Source of the DNA: Pithys albifrons albifrons
Taxonomy: Eukaryota; Chordata; Aves; Passeriformes; Thamnophilidae
Direction of reading: 5' to 3'
NCBI RefSeq assembly: GCF_047495875.1
Contig: NC_092463.1
Span: 34,475,724 to 34,539,723, forward strand
DNA length: 64,000 bases
Positions within the stretch are counted from its first letter, which is position 1; each line of letters opens with the position of its first letter. The notes under the pieces were generated by a model that made no database searches, was not told the origin of the DNA, and saw only the letters and a program-made list of their open reading frames with translations. Both the position numbers and the translations under genes were made by a program. Below are positions 27,101 through 39,199 of this stretch, one piece after another.

Positions 27101-30100
27101 AACACAGAGTTGCAACCCCCTGTGTTGCTTCCCTTCTAATCAGCAATGACATGCTCATGCAGAAAAATAAGAGAGTGGCAGCTGTGGATCACCTCACTGC
27201 ATAAACCAGTTGCTCGTGGGAGGACCCAGTGGGAGGGCCAGGAAACCATTGCCCTCTGGTACTTTGTCAGCTGGTTTTGATCACATTTATGCTCATGTCG
27301 TCACACTTCACACACAAAGACACTCGTGTGTACTATTCAAGCCAAAACTTGAGCAAGAGCATATGTTTTATATATACAGTCTTGACTGGCACAGAGCAAA
27401 ACAATGGAGAATTCCCATTTTCCTTAGGGAGCCATCCTAGGGGCAACTCTAGTGTTATTCTCAGTATTAACAGCTCTCGCCTTGTTTCACATCTGGATTT
27501 GTCCAGTTTCAGCTTCTATGTACCAGATTCCATTCTGTCTTTTTCTGATATATTAAGAAGCCATCAAGTATCATTAAAGCAGCCTGTGATAAAAAACTTA
27601 ACTTTCTCTTCTATAAAAATACACAGATCTAGAATCTCTCACAATAATTAATGTTTTCTAACGCTTGCATTCTCATAGGTTTATCTAGATGATAGATTGG
27701 ACAACTGGAGCTTAAAAAGTCAGTTTGGGATTGTTAACATGCTGCTATGTGCCTGTTCAACTCCTGTTACAGAGCAGGGAAGAAAGGAGGATCACATGTG
27801 GGAGTCTTCAAGCTGAGGAGAAGGAAAACAGTACTTGCAAGTATATTTGTTTTGTGTGGTCTTTTTGTGCCTGGCATTGGCTGGTATGCAGCCCAAAAAG
27901 TTCCCACATACCACAGCATGCTTTGAATCTCAGTTCACAGCCTACAGTAGTAACTGCTGTGCAACCGGTGCTTCACATGATGTATGTCACAGGTAAACTG
28001 TGTCAAGTTCACATGCTGCAGCTATGCAGACCGAGCTGCCTCAACCACACTCACAAAACTGAATGTTGCTGTGCTAGGGATGCAGGGCCTGGCTGCTCAT
28101 GCAGAGGACAAGGAGGCATAAAAAGAGGGAGGTGAGCTGTGACAAGGTGCTGGAAGGAACTGGGAGGAGCCCTGGAGAGTTGCACCTGTGGCTCTGGCAG
28201 CCCTGGTGATGTAACGGATGGCTACAGTTCTGCTGCTGCAAGGGAGAGTCCATATCCACAGCCCTTCCTTGAATGGCAGCAGCAGGGCTTTCCCTTTCCA
28301 GGGGGAGGGAAGCTCAGGCAAAGTAGCAATCAGTTTACGGTAATTTTGCTTCCCAAGGTCTCCTGTGAAATGCCAGGCAAATATCTATTTACAGAGCTGT
28401 CTCTGGAAACACAGTGCAAAAAGCTGCACTGGAGAAAGAGACCCAAACAACATGGGGAGCAGGAAACTGATTATAGATTACTGCTTTGAATTCAAGCCAA
28501 GTAAAAGAAATACCCCCTGGTCAGCCACCCTCTGAGAAGTGGCAGCAGTGCCAGCTGTATGGACAGACTGGTCATCTCAGCCCAGTTCTTAAACATCATC
28601 TGTCTGAGGCAACATGTTCATTAGGAGTGAGCACTGAGGAAGCAACAGGGTGTGCTGCAGGTCACCAGAGTAGCTTCAAGGTAGAGCATACACCCCTATT
28701 AGTCCTGTTCATTACATACTCTGCATCCACCTATTACTGCAAATAGCTTCTCAGCACAAAAACAGACAACAAGAGATCCATGGGGAGTGAACTCATGTCT
28801 GATCCTTGCTAGAGCTGTGAAAAGAGTTGCTGAATGGGAGAGGTTTGGGTAGGCCAGGAGAAGGGGTTGTCCTTGTCCACGGCAGAGCTGGGGGGCAATA
28901 TCCTTTCCAGAATTGTTAAATCAATAGTCTCAGTAAAGAGAAAAGTAGGTCCCAGCTTTCCCTCTATTTGGGTGTTGATCCAAAAATTTTGGCATGGGTA
29001 CCTGGGGCTGCTCTGTGGTCAGAGCACAAGAGGCTGCACAAGACAATCTCTAATGGAGGATTCCTGCCTCTCCACAGCCCGTAGGATGGCCTGTACTTGC
29101 TAGGAGTGGGGCAGAGAAGACACTAGTAAGAGATGGGGCTAGTCTGTGGGAAGGGTCTTGGCTGCCTTCCCAGTCTTGCTCTGAAGTCATGCTACAGCTG
29201 CCAGATGTCAGGATGGGGTGTGGAGAGGAACACAATTCCCTCTGCCATAGGACTCCTACTTGCGGAGCCTCTGTTGCTGAAAAGAGCAGGCAGGCTGTCC
29301 TCCATGGGAGAGCAGGAGGGAGGCTGCAATACCTGGGGAGGTTTTTGGCTCTGTTCCTGGTCTCACACCAGAGGCAGGCACACAGCTCCCAGATGTTTGT
29401 GATCTCTGTTATGCAATCTTTCAGGCTTGTCAAGGCATTGCATTAAGGGAGGAATTATTTCACTTCCACATGGGGGGTGGAAATGTTGAGAGCCTCCACA
29501 GAGATCCCTCTGCCTGCTTCTCCCAGGATGGGAAGATGAGCAGCCTTGGGAAGGGCTCTGTCTCTCCACAGATGAGATTCCTGGGCAATGCAGTCTCAGA
29601 ACAGCAGTTGCTGAGCTTCCCTAGCATGACTCTGTTCCTGGCAGTTTCCATGGTGATCCATCAAACCAGAAGAAAAACACAGATCTTTTTTGGAAGGCAA
29701 ATAATACAATGTGATAGTGCATGTGCCTTGGGAGGGGGAAACAACTCCACTTTTATACTGTCAACTGAGTTCTGGGGTCAGTTCTGGGACTTGCCTTCCT
29801 CCCTCCCCAAGTTGGCAAGGAAAGCATTTCTGTACCCTTTTCAAAGGGCTCAAAGCAGTAGCTCCCACTTGTAGGTGTTACAAACTGTCATAGACAAGGT
29901 TCAAATGGTATTTAAAATTGTTTTTCATGGACAGCACTGACAAATGATGTGAGCAGGCAGCCAAGAAAGCAGTGTCTTATAGTACTTCGACTGGTTGGGA
30001 TTAGTGGGAAGCACTGATGAGGAGCCCAAAATGTACCACAATAGGGCCCAACATGCAAGCACATACACAGATATGACATACCTGTCAACCTAAAGAGAAA

Positions 30101-31000
30101 ATCCTGCACTCTGCTCTCTTAGCTGTCATGTCTGAAAGCACATGGACAAAATCTCAAAACTTTCTTCTTGGTCACAGAGGGAAACTATCCATATGTGAGA
30201 ACAAATTCATAGTCTTATCCCCAAAGTCTCATGCCACCCAGACTTCAGCCACTGTCCTCAAGGTCTTATCCTGCACGTCTTCATTACAGAAGTGGCAAGT
30301 GTTACTCTTCCCCATGCAGTTTGGAGGTGTCTGTCTGCCTGATACCCACACACCTTCTTGCATGCAGCAACAATTGCCAAATAGCACATCTGCCAGGATG
30401 AAAGGACATGGAAGGAATGGGTGGATGAGTAGCTTTTCCGATCGGCATAACTTTTGTGATGCAGTTTACGATTTCCAGAAAATCCTGGAGGAGAGGTAGA
30501 AGTTGTAAAGGATAATAAGGCTTTCAAACACAGCCAACCTGAATGTTAAAAAGGAAACCTAATTTTGTATGCCTCCACCTCTGGGCAAAATGTTCTTGGC
30601 TTGGTTTCAAAGGTGCCAGGAAATTCAGTGGTTGGGTATCTCTGAAAACCTGCCTGCAACAGGGTGACCTGGAAAAGGTCCCATTCTTCAAAATGTTTTT
30701 TTCTTTTTTTTTTCCTAATTTTGTAATTTCCTATCAATGACCACTTCCTGGGATGCTGAGGGATTGATCTAGAACTTGTTTTTCACTTTACACACTGCCT
30801 GAGGCAGAAATCCTTGTAAGAAAAATGGCAACATAACTGCAGATTTCAATAGTGCTTGGATTTCGTAGCACTGACTGCTGCAGGGTAAGAGAATCCCACT
30901 GATTTCCTCATGCTCCGCTCTCTTGCTCAGAGTCCTGTGAGTCGGCTAAGGAGCTTCTGAAGTTGAGGTCATTGGCTGGTGTCTTTGTCCGTGATTGCCT
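24200..31000. other. Non-coding intergenic stretch upstream of PLEKHH1
   Basis: About 6.8 kb with no recognisable coding exon, RNA gene or well-defined transposon. The open frames are short and lack family resemblance. Confidence 0.65.
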
Positions 31001-31022
31001 CCCCAGCTCTGGGGCAGCCTTG

Positions 31023-31072
31023 TATTCTCAGTCCTGATGTAGAGGTGTATCCTCAGTCCTGGTGTAAAGGAG
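31023..31072. repeat. 25-bp tandem duplication
   Basis: Two adjacent 25-bp units, TATTCTCAGTCCTGATGTAG.. and TATCCTCAGTCCTGGTGTAA.., differ at a few positions. Confidence 0.75.
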
Positions 31073-31366
31073 TACTGAGGTTCCTTGTGCCCTCAGAAGC
31101 CAATGCCAGGACGCAGCACTAGACAGACAGCTAATTAAAACAGCTCGAGCAGCTCCAACACAAAACTGAGTTAGGACCTTCTGCAGAGAATGTCATGGTT
31201 AACTTTCAATTATTTGTTTAATTAGTGTTAATTGCGCACAGTAGGAGGTCAGAACTCAGCCTGCAAATGCTCAGTTGGCTGTGAAGTGTGAGTTCTCCAA
31301 CCATTCTGGAAAGCCCAGTCGAGGAGCAGCAGAAAAAGGGGACTTGCACTTGGCCATCATGACGGC

Positions 31367-31395
31367 AGTTTCATTCACACCACGTGAATGAAACT
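31367..31395. repeat. Perfect inverted repeat with central E-box
   Basis: The arms AGTTTCATTCAC (31367-31378) and GTGAATGAAACT (31384-31395) are perfectly complementary across a 5-bp spacer. CACGTG (31381-31386) overlaps the spacer and right arm. Confidence 0.85.
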
Positions 31396-31659
31396 CCAGG
31401 GATGTTTTTCTGGATCAGAATGAGGAGGAGAATAAGCTCATCCAGGACCCCCTCTGCACCAGAGACACCTCAGCCACAGCTTCCTGGCTACACAGCCACC
31501 CTCCCGAGCAGGCATGTGCCCCGCAGTCCCACGGGCAAGGGCTTGCGCTACGTGTCTAAACGGGGGGGGCTCAATTCATCCTCTCTCTTTTGGAGTTTTC
31601 TTTTTCAGAGACGTGTCTTTTCATTTGTAGTTATTACAAAATATACTGATGATGTCACG

Positions 31660-31850
31660 TATCTGCGTCTGCATTCCCGTGTGACACGCACCTGCCGCGA
31701 ACACCCCCCGTAATCCCGCCCCAGCCGCGCCCCCGCGCGCCACCTGCTGGCGGGAGGCGGCACGGCGGGCGGCTCTGCGCGGCCCCTGCTAGTGCCGCGG
31801 GGACCCCCCAACAACGGGGGTCCTGAGACGGGGCAGCGCCTTTGGCTGGT
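31660..31850. promoter_or_regulatory. Short CpG-rich regulatory patch
   Basis: Isolated CpG-dense DNA within AT-rich intergenic sequence contains a CTCF consensus match, a GGACCCCC/GGGGGTCC hairpin (31801-31808 and 31816-31823) and many CG dinucleotides. It may be an insulator, an enhancer or a minor promoter. Confidence 0.5.
31738..31750 (-). promoter_or_regulatory. CTCF core motif
   Basis: CGCCACCTGCTGG fits the CTCF core YGCCMYCTRSTGG at every position. Read on the minus strand, CCAGCAGGTGGCGC fits all 14 positions of the extended consensus CCASYAGRKGGCRS. The CpG-rich surroundings make occupancy plausible. Confidence 0.6.
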
Positions 31851-31872
31851 TTCTGCCTTACCAGGGAAACAA

Positions 31873-31896
31873 ACTTTCCCGTGGGAAAGTCACGTG
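31873..31896. promoter_or_regulatory. Palindrome plus E-box
   Basis: ACTTTCCC-GT-GGGAAAGT (31873-31890) is a perfect inverted repeat that contains CGTGGGAA, the usual RBPJ/CSL site. It is followed directly by CACGTG (31891-31896). Confidence 0.45.
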
Positions 31897-31959
31897 TTGC
31901 CCTCTGACAGACATAAACACAACCTCTGCTGATTACAGCTCATAGAAATCCTTCTTCAC

Positions 31960-31971
31960 CTGGAATAAGTA
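31960..31971 (+). repeat. Target-site duplication of the SINE, left copy
   Basis: CTGGAATAAGTA here is repeated exactly at 32323-32334, bracketing the SINE. Confidence 0.88.
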
Positions 31972-32164
31972 TTGTATGGCCAGACTTTGCGAACGCAGAT
32001 TTGGGCAGGGCTCTCCCCACGTGGGTGAGCCCTTCCAGCCTGCGCAGTGGATTTTTTAGGTGAGGCACAGCGTGCGCAGAACTGGCCCCACCGTTTAGTT
32101 CCTGAGGTTCATCTGCCACGGCCGAGCGTGCTTGGACAGTGACAATGAAGCCCTTGGGACTGTC

Positions 32165-32235
32165 ACAGCACCCGGTACTAACCGGGGCTGACCCTGCTGA
32201 GCATCCGAGATCTGACGGGATCAGATGGCAGGGAG
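32165..32235 (-). pseudogene. 5S rRNA-derived segment of the SINE
   Basis: On the minus strand, CAGATCTCGGATGCTCAGCA, GGGTCAGCCCCGGTTAGTAC and CGGGTGCTGT follow vertebrate 5S rRNA (GATCTCGGAAGCTAAGCAGG, GGTTAGTACTTGG, ACCGGGTGCTGT). About 27 nt between GTTAGTA and CCGGGTGC is missing. The internal control region is partly kept. It is not a functional 5S gene. Confidence 0.75.
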
Positions 32236-32255
32236 GCATTTAACTGCCAGGGGAT

Positions 32256-32314
32256 GGTCCCCATTGAGACTTGAACTCAGGACCTTTGGAGAGTCCAGAG
32301 TACACCATGGGACC
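32256..32314 (-). pseudogene. tRNA-derived segment of the SINE (tRNA-Gln-like)
   Basis: On the minus strand, GGTCCCATGGTGTA, then CTCTGGACTCTCC, then GAGTTCAAGTCTC resemble tRNA-Gln (GGTTCCATGGTGTAATGG.., CTCTGGACTCT, GAGTTCAAATCTC). The second half of the D arm is absent. GAGTTCAAGTCTC is a B-box match and the A box is only partial. It is not a functional tRNA. Confidence 0.6.
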
Positions 32315-32322
32315 ACCTGCTT

Positions 32323-32334
32323 CTGGAATAAGTA
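32323..32334 (+). repeat. Target-site duplication of the SINE, right copy
   Basis: Exact second copy of the 12-mer at 31960-31971. Confidence 0.88.
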
Positions 32335-32339
32335 GAAAC

Positions 32340-35300
32340 TTTGGATCAGACAAACACCCAGGGAGCATCATGGGGGTAGAGCTCTGAGGAGAAAGGGAGT
32401 ATGGATGGCCATGATTTGTTATGGGCTGCCTTTTGAAGGGGTGCTAAGGCTTAGCCCAAACGATGTCTCTGAGGCATTAGATGCACATGCTAACATTAAT
32501 CCTGATTAAGCAGGCCCTTGGGTAGTTATTCCTAAAAAGCAGTTAAGCATTGGATTGTTTTACCAAGCAAACATATGGGACTTTGTCGAGGAGTAGAAAA
32601 GGTGTTCCTAAGTCAATGATTGCATACATTAGCTATGTTCAGTTCAGGCATTAGTTCAAAGAACCATTTTCTCTTTGGTGCAAATCCACAAAGCACCTTA
32701 ACACTCTTTTTTTCCGTAATTTTTGTTATAGCTGGACCCACTTCCACTCTTACAACAGTTAAAAAATTCAAGCCTGATGTTTCTGTAAAAGCCACTTGTC
32801 TCCTCTCAGCCTTGATTTTTTTCCCATAAGGGCAAATTGACATGAGTCATTACCATTTATATTTGCCCAATTTAGCTTCTCAGAGGACATCACAGAAATA
32901 AAAAGCCTTATATTAAACCTTTTATAATTCAAGAAATTTAAAAATATTTTTGTGCTGGATCAAAATTATCATGTTATTCTTCTAATGATAAAAAGCAATG
33001 CCCTCATTACCAGAAGGAAGGGTTGTTGGTTTTGTTTTTAAATCTAGAGGAGCTTTAGGGGCTGTACTGCTAATTTTACATTCCCTCTTCACATCACTCT
33101 GCAGCCATACAGAAATGCAGAATACTGATCTCAGATTTCTATAACCTTCTCTGAAATCAGTGCCCACAGTTTTCTGTCTAGGCTTAGAGTGACAAGATTT
33201 ATGTTTAAGGTAAGCCTGGTGCATAAAAATACTCAGAGGATTGTAGCCATGCAGGCATAAAAGGAGAGAGGATTCAGGACACCTTCCACCAATTTTCCTC
33301 CACAGGTTTAAGCAACATCCCCCTGCTTGCAACAGGTTAGGTGCATATGGATTTGTGACTGGATCATATCTTACAACCTCTGCAGAAGAAACAGCACGTT
33401 TTGGATAGCAGCAGATATGCTGCCCCTGAAAGTGCATATTCATTCTTCCCAGAGACCAAAATCTCTGGGAACTACCCTGAAGTTCCAGTAGCTGCTTACA
33501 CCATTATCACAAAATCGATCACAGATGGTGCTTTTGATGGCAGGTTGGAAAAAATAATCTCTTGGCTTGTATCCTGAGCACATTTGATCTGGACTGACTG
33601 GGTGGAATCGTGACAGCCTGTTATCTTGTCATTGGAACAGAAACACTTCTCTGATTGCAACTAATGCTTGGGCAAGGATGAACGTTTTCCTTTAAATAGC
33701 AAACTTCAGCCTTAAATAGTTACACTTTGCCCTTGCTGTTTGGGTCTGTTGCATACCAAAGACTTAGCTCTTAGCAACATGAAATCCCATCCTAATTAGC
33801 TACTGTTAAACAATACCACTTTGTACCACTCTCAGAATGCTAAGCTCCTTCTATTCTGGAGCTACAGAAGAGGGGAGCGTTTCCTATCAAGCTCGATGCA
33901 GTTCAAGCCTCTTTCTGTAAAATTTGATTTTTTTTAAAGTTGAATCTAGTCCTGTATGTTAAACCCAAGCCACTCTATATATGTAAAAGTGACACTCAAG
34001 AAATAAAAAACTATTAACCTAACATAGCCCAGTGTAAGCACACAAAACGGTGTAAGAAGTTCTGGAAAATTCAGCAGCGCCATAAATTCAACATAAATGA
34101 TGCATGCTAGACATAAAACTTGAGCATAAGCAGTCAGGTGGTATAATTCCAGGTGGAGAAAAAACTTTGTATCATTTACTCACTGGGAGTCAGTGAGCAC
34201 ATATGACATAGAGCAACTCACACATACAAATAAACCATTATTTGCATTTGCATCAACACTTTCAAAACCTCATAAGACTTTTAGTACTAAAAGTAGCTCT
34301 GTTTAAGACTAGACAATGTTTCAAAAAGAAGCAACATTTTGGCATACATGACCCTATACCTCAAACACTGCCCTTTCATGTATCACTGCAACATCGGTGT
34401 ATTTTCTGATGACAAAACTTCCACCATCAGTTATAGAACTGCTTAATTGACCCATTGTTAGGAACTGTTCATGAATGTATGGACAGGCACAGAAACATGA
34501 AAGAGGAAATAATAAGAGACCTCACGCTGAAACCTTAGAAATATTGACATAACAGTGTGACCATCTGAACATACAGGGCTGGCACATTCATTTGTTTTAA
34601 TGCAGGCCTGGAGAATCACTTGCAGAAAGCATCAAGGCCCATGTATCTCCCTAGAATAAAAATGTACTGGATGACACATGCAACTCTGCCCACTGTAAAT
34701 GCCAATGGCTAATGATCATGATTCAAATGTGTGGGTTTGCATATGGCCCTTTTTTATGCTATTATAAATATTTTCCTCACAGGGTAGTCCCTGGCTTCAA
34801 GTTTCTTTCCTGCAACCATCTGATGATACATAGACTGACAAGACCAAGCTATTTTTCTTTTCAGTCTTTCAAAAAAGCTTGTTACAATCTATTTCACTTA
34901 CTATCCTTGAACCTTTGATCTCATTTCCGTCTCACAAATTTACTCCCCATGACAATGTTATTCACAATAATGAAGACTGTATGACGACCTCAAAAAAGTC
35001 TAACTGCTTTAAGTTCTAATACTTTGTCATTACATTGAATTACATAATTTTCTGTACATTGTGAAGTTGTGCAACCAACGTGCTCACAGTCTTTAAAAGA
35101 ATTCTATCTTTCAAAGTGAATAAAAGAAACACTTCTTCAAATGGGTTTGGTGCCTGTTTTAAAGGAAAAACTCCACTATCATATGACACATTCCAACCAC
35201 TGTAGGTAAGTATAATACAACATGGAAAAAACTTTCCTCAAATGCTTTGCTGAGATAAACCTAAGGCTGCAAGTTTGAGTGACTGTAAATTGGATTGGTC

Positions 35301-38300
35301 TTGGTCCTGTAACATAATACCCAGCAAAGCTTCATTTTTCAGATCCCAGGGCCCATAAAGCCCTGGAGTCAGGAACTGAAATTTGTTGAGGTAATTCCAG
35401 CATGTTTTGGTCTTTTAAACTCCATGAGTGAACACATGAAGCATACATCAGTGCATCCCTTGACCTTCTGCTCCATAAGGATGCAGACAGCTCTGCAGAA
35501 CCATTATGTTTTCCTCAGAGGGTAGAGCTAAAACATCATGTGCTTAGCCAACTCTGGAGTCTGAATAAAGGCTAGCTAGTAGAGGTTGCTTCCAGGTAAG
35601 ATTGTTGGAAATTATTCTGTGTCATGGAGAAATCTATGTTAGCTCCTGTCAGTGACAAAGTTTGCATTTGTTACTCATCCTGGTAACATGCACTTTTTTT
35701 TTTTTAATTCTTATCTTTTGATATCCAGATATCAGTATGGAAAAAAGCCACAGAGGGCTGCTCTGACACTGTAAGGAAAACTTTCTGCAGATAATTTTCT
35801 CTCCCTCTGTCATCCAGCAGGTGGGAGAAGATCAACACAAACAGTGAAATACAGGGCTACTGGGTGTATTGTTTCCTGGGGATGCCTGGTTTGCTTGTGC
35901 ACAACTCCGGGCATATCCAGTTGCTCTAATTTTCATACAGCTATCCACAGGCCCCAGGGAACATGACAGCGCCATTTTTTACTCTCTTAGAACAAAAGGA
36001 GTTGGATGTCACAGTGTCAATATTCATGGGGCACAGCAGAGGGACACAGGAAGCCCAGCAATGCTGCTGCACCTTGGAGTTGCCAGCTGGGGTTCCAGGA
36101 CAGGTGACAGCAGGTGGGGGCAGCTTGGGCATGGACTCATCTGACTGCATCTTTTCACTGGTTGTGTGCACATCAGTTTTAGACATTTTTAAGGTTAATT
36201 CTGTAAACATAGCTTCTCAGGTCATCCAGAAGACATTGTACTGCCCTGCCAAAAATGCCCTAAAAAAAGATAATTAGCACAAGTCCAGTGCAGTTTCTTT
36301 GCTAGAAAATGTTAAACTGACTGCTGAGATGCCAACCTGTTAATGAACTTTGGTAATTTTGCCTTATGCTAATCATGGGGCAAGGACAGTGAGAATAGAG
36401 GAAATGAAAAAATTGAGAGAAAGGTGATAGACCTGCTTCAATGTAAGGGAAAATGAGTGGAGTTTGTGATTTCCTAGTTTATCCCAGTTTTAACTGTGGT
36501 GCAGTGATGTTTACAAGTAAGTAACAGCTAAATGTTTATAGAATTATAGCATATAAACGCTTTATAGTCAGTGCAACACAGTTAGCACTGCTGTCTCATG
36601 CCTGGGATTATACTAGAGAAACAGGGTTTTTGAGGAAGATGTATTAATTCTTTGTCCTCTGGTCTTATTAGGGGGTCAAGAAGAATGTCAATTGATGGTG
36701 AAATCTGTACCTCTGAGACTGGCTAATAAAGAATCCTTAATTGCTTGCATTAGGATAGATATCCCTTAAGAAAAAAGCCTACTGAAAATGTAGCTGACTC
36801 CAAATGGATTTTATAAGCTGATATCATCTTTGGCTGTGTTAAAGTATGATAGAAAGTTTCTGCCTAATAGCATGCCCAATGTTACAACAAAATTTAAAAT
36901 GGCTTTGAACCAAAAAGCAACTATGGATTTTTTTTCTGAAGAAGCAAAATTCAGTCCTGACACTTTTACTCTAAAATTCTTCCTGTATTAGCTTGTACTT
37001 TTCCTTTGGAAGGATACAAAAGAGGACATTTAGTTCTCATTTACAGAGACAACAATGAAAAAACTTCTGAAAGCACTGGAGGGCATGGGTGTGACAGAGG
37101 TCAAATTATGGAAGTGAGATTTACCTATGCATCAGAGCCTAATTTGGGCTTCTTTCTGACTCTCATTTGACCACTTTAGGATCTGTCTCATGTAGTTAAT
37201 CAGAATGTTATGAAACAGAATGTACCTAGTTTGACTGCCAGTCTGGGATTATTTTGCCTGACTTGAGCTACCCATGAGTCAAGAAATGGGCCTGAACTAC
37301 TCGTCTGGCTCCATCTATCATCAGTGGGGACAGGGGAACTTGTTTAATCTCTTTAGGATGGAATGCATCATCATACAGAAGAGTCCAGTTCCCACAACTG
37401 AGTAACCAGGGCATAACAGCAGTACTGTTAAGAACTGGATCAGTCCATAAATGAAGAGTCACAATTAACTGTGCAGATGACTTTCACAGCTGGGGACCTC
37501 AAAGGTGCATCAGGACCTTTGCTCACATTCAACACACTTGATCTGGTTCTGTTCTTGCATTTCTGAGGTTGATTTCTTTGTTATTGGAAGTTTTGCAGGA
37601 CTATTTGGTTTCTGGAGCATAATTTCTGGTCTCTTCTAAACTAGAAAGTCCTATAAATTATGGGTTTAAAGATCACTAGACTGAATATTGTTAAGCTGGC
37701 ATTTATAGTCAGTGTCAAATATCTGATAATTGCAGATTACAATATGACAGAAAATCTCGGGATTTTTAGACATATTATGAACTAAACGTTCTACAGGACT
37801 ACATATTTACATAATCTCATTAAATTTTTCACAAAAAGTCCTCTTAACAACTTTCCAAATGAAAATTTACTCTTTAGACAATATCAGGATCATCCTATGC
37901 TGGGGTGGTGCCTATTGATGGGGAGCTTTGCTTTATAAGATATAGATGCAATAATTGATGAAATAATAGTTTATTTACCCTATGTGTGGAGAGAGACAGT
38001 CTTTATCATGTGACTCTTCTTAGTAATCAAAAAGGTTTGGTTCCATTTGACTCCTACCCCACCTGACCCACTGACGTTTGTTGGGATCATGTGTTTATTG
38101 TGGGACTGCTACCAGGACAGTGACTGAATCTGAAAGCAAAGGTAAGAAAGGAAAAAGCTACTTTTTAAAACAGTGGAGTAACCTTCCTGTGTATCACTTT
38201 CATGTGTTCTTCATCATATGCATGTATATGGCAGCTGAAGTTGATGAGATTAGGTGGCTGCTTGTTCAGGTTTCTGGATATTATCTTCAGTCCTATGTGA

Positions 38301-39180
38301 TGAACTTCATACTTCTCTGGGCCTGAGGCTGTCTAGTTGAATGGGGAAAATATTTCTATGTAATGCATTCAGAAAGTGACATAACAAAAATAAGTGAAAT
38401 ATAAGCTAATATAGTCAAGGAACACTGCAAAAGGAGTCTGCTTCTAGTGAAACTGTTGTATAACTCATATTAATTGTTAAGAATATTAATTGATGCTAAT
38501 TCTTAAGAAGAAAGACATTCATATATTCACTGTTAAGAAGAAAATTAATTGAACCAGCATTCTGAAAACTGCTGTAATAATTTACACAGCACATTTTCTT
38601 GGTTTAATTTATCCACAATGAAAAAGTGAGTAAAAGAGGAGTACAAGAAGGAGAGAGCATAAAGAGGATAAGCTCTCTCTTAAGTGCAACCTTTGAGTAT
38701 TTTGGAATTATTAGTAGCTCAGACACACAGGTGCTTTGATGTGCATAATGGCTTAATGTACTAAATAATAACAAAACAAAAGATGCTATTGTGGAAGAAG
38801 AGTCTCTCAGAGACCACTGAATGTGATTGGAGAACAGGACAAAACACAACAAAGCTGAGGGATAGAAACTCAGGCAGCAAAATATGGTAGACAACCAAAA
38901 GCTGCTTAAGAGTCATTGGATTTAAAGAAGTCCCAGTTTCATAAGCATAATAAAGAACAATATTGTTAAAATGCCATCCTGGATCAATGTATGAAGTGAA
39001 GGCATAGTTAGAAAATAAAAAGCCTACATAGCAAATGGTTAAATGGGAAATACTTAGCAATCAATATAAGTTAGACGTTATATAATATAAAAATATACAA
39101 AATAAAAAAGACAGCAGAAGAAAATCATTGATTGGCAGGCCTTAAGACAATAAAATGAGTTAAGAGTATATTAAAAACAA
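32340..39180. other. Non-coding intergenic stretch
   Basis: This AT-rich stretch contains only short unsupported open frames. No exon with family similarity, RNA gene or well-bounded transposon was recognised. Confidence 0.6.
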
Positions 39181-39199
39181 TAGAAGTCTTAACAAGGGT

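Larger units (their letters stand above)
31972..32322 (-). mobile_element. Composite SINE: tRNA-like + 5S-like head, RTE LINE body and tail
   Basis: This 351-bp element lies between 12-bp target-site duplications. Read on the minus strand it has a tRNA-like segment (32314-32256), a 5S-rRNA-like segment (32235-32165), a body matching the leader of the LINE at 5122 (about LINE 5413-5554), and a tail matching the LINE 3' end (9072-9107). LINE-5' and LINE-3' matches meet at GCCCT, present in both parent sequences (5550-5554 and 9072-9076). The head would supply an RNA polymerase III promoter and the tail would be recognised by the LINE reverse transcriptase. It has no coding capacity. The frame at 31940-32239 is a by-product. 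The LINE-derived part is certain, the 5S part very likely and the tRNA part likely. Confidence 0.87.

Noticed and set aside
32165..32235. Functional 5S rRNA gene
   Set aside because: About 27 nt is missing and the ends are absent. It is a SINE component.
31940..32239. 99-codon minus-strand frame
   Set aside because: It is translation through the composite SINE and is not a gene.
32256..32314. Functional tRNA gene
   Set aside because: The D arm is truncated, the acceptor stem pairs poorly and no valid anticodon loop forms. It is a SINE component.
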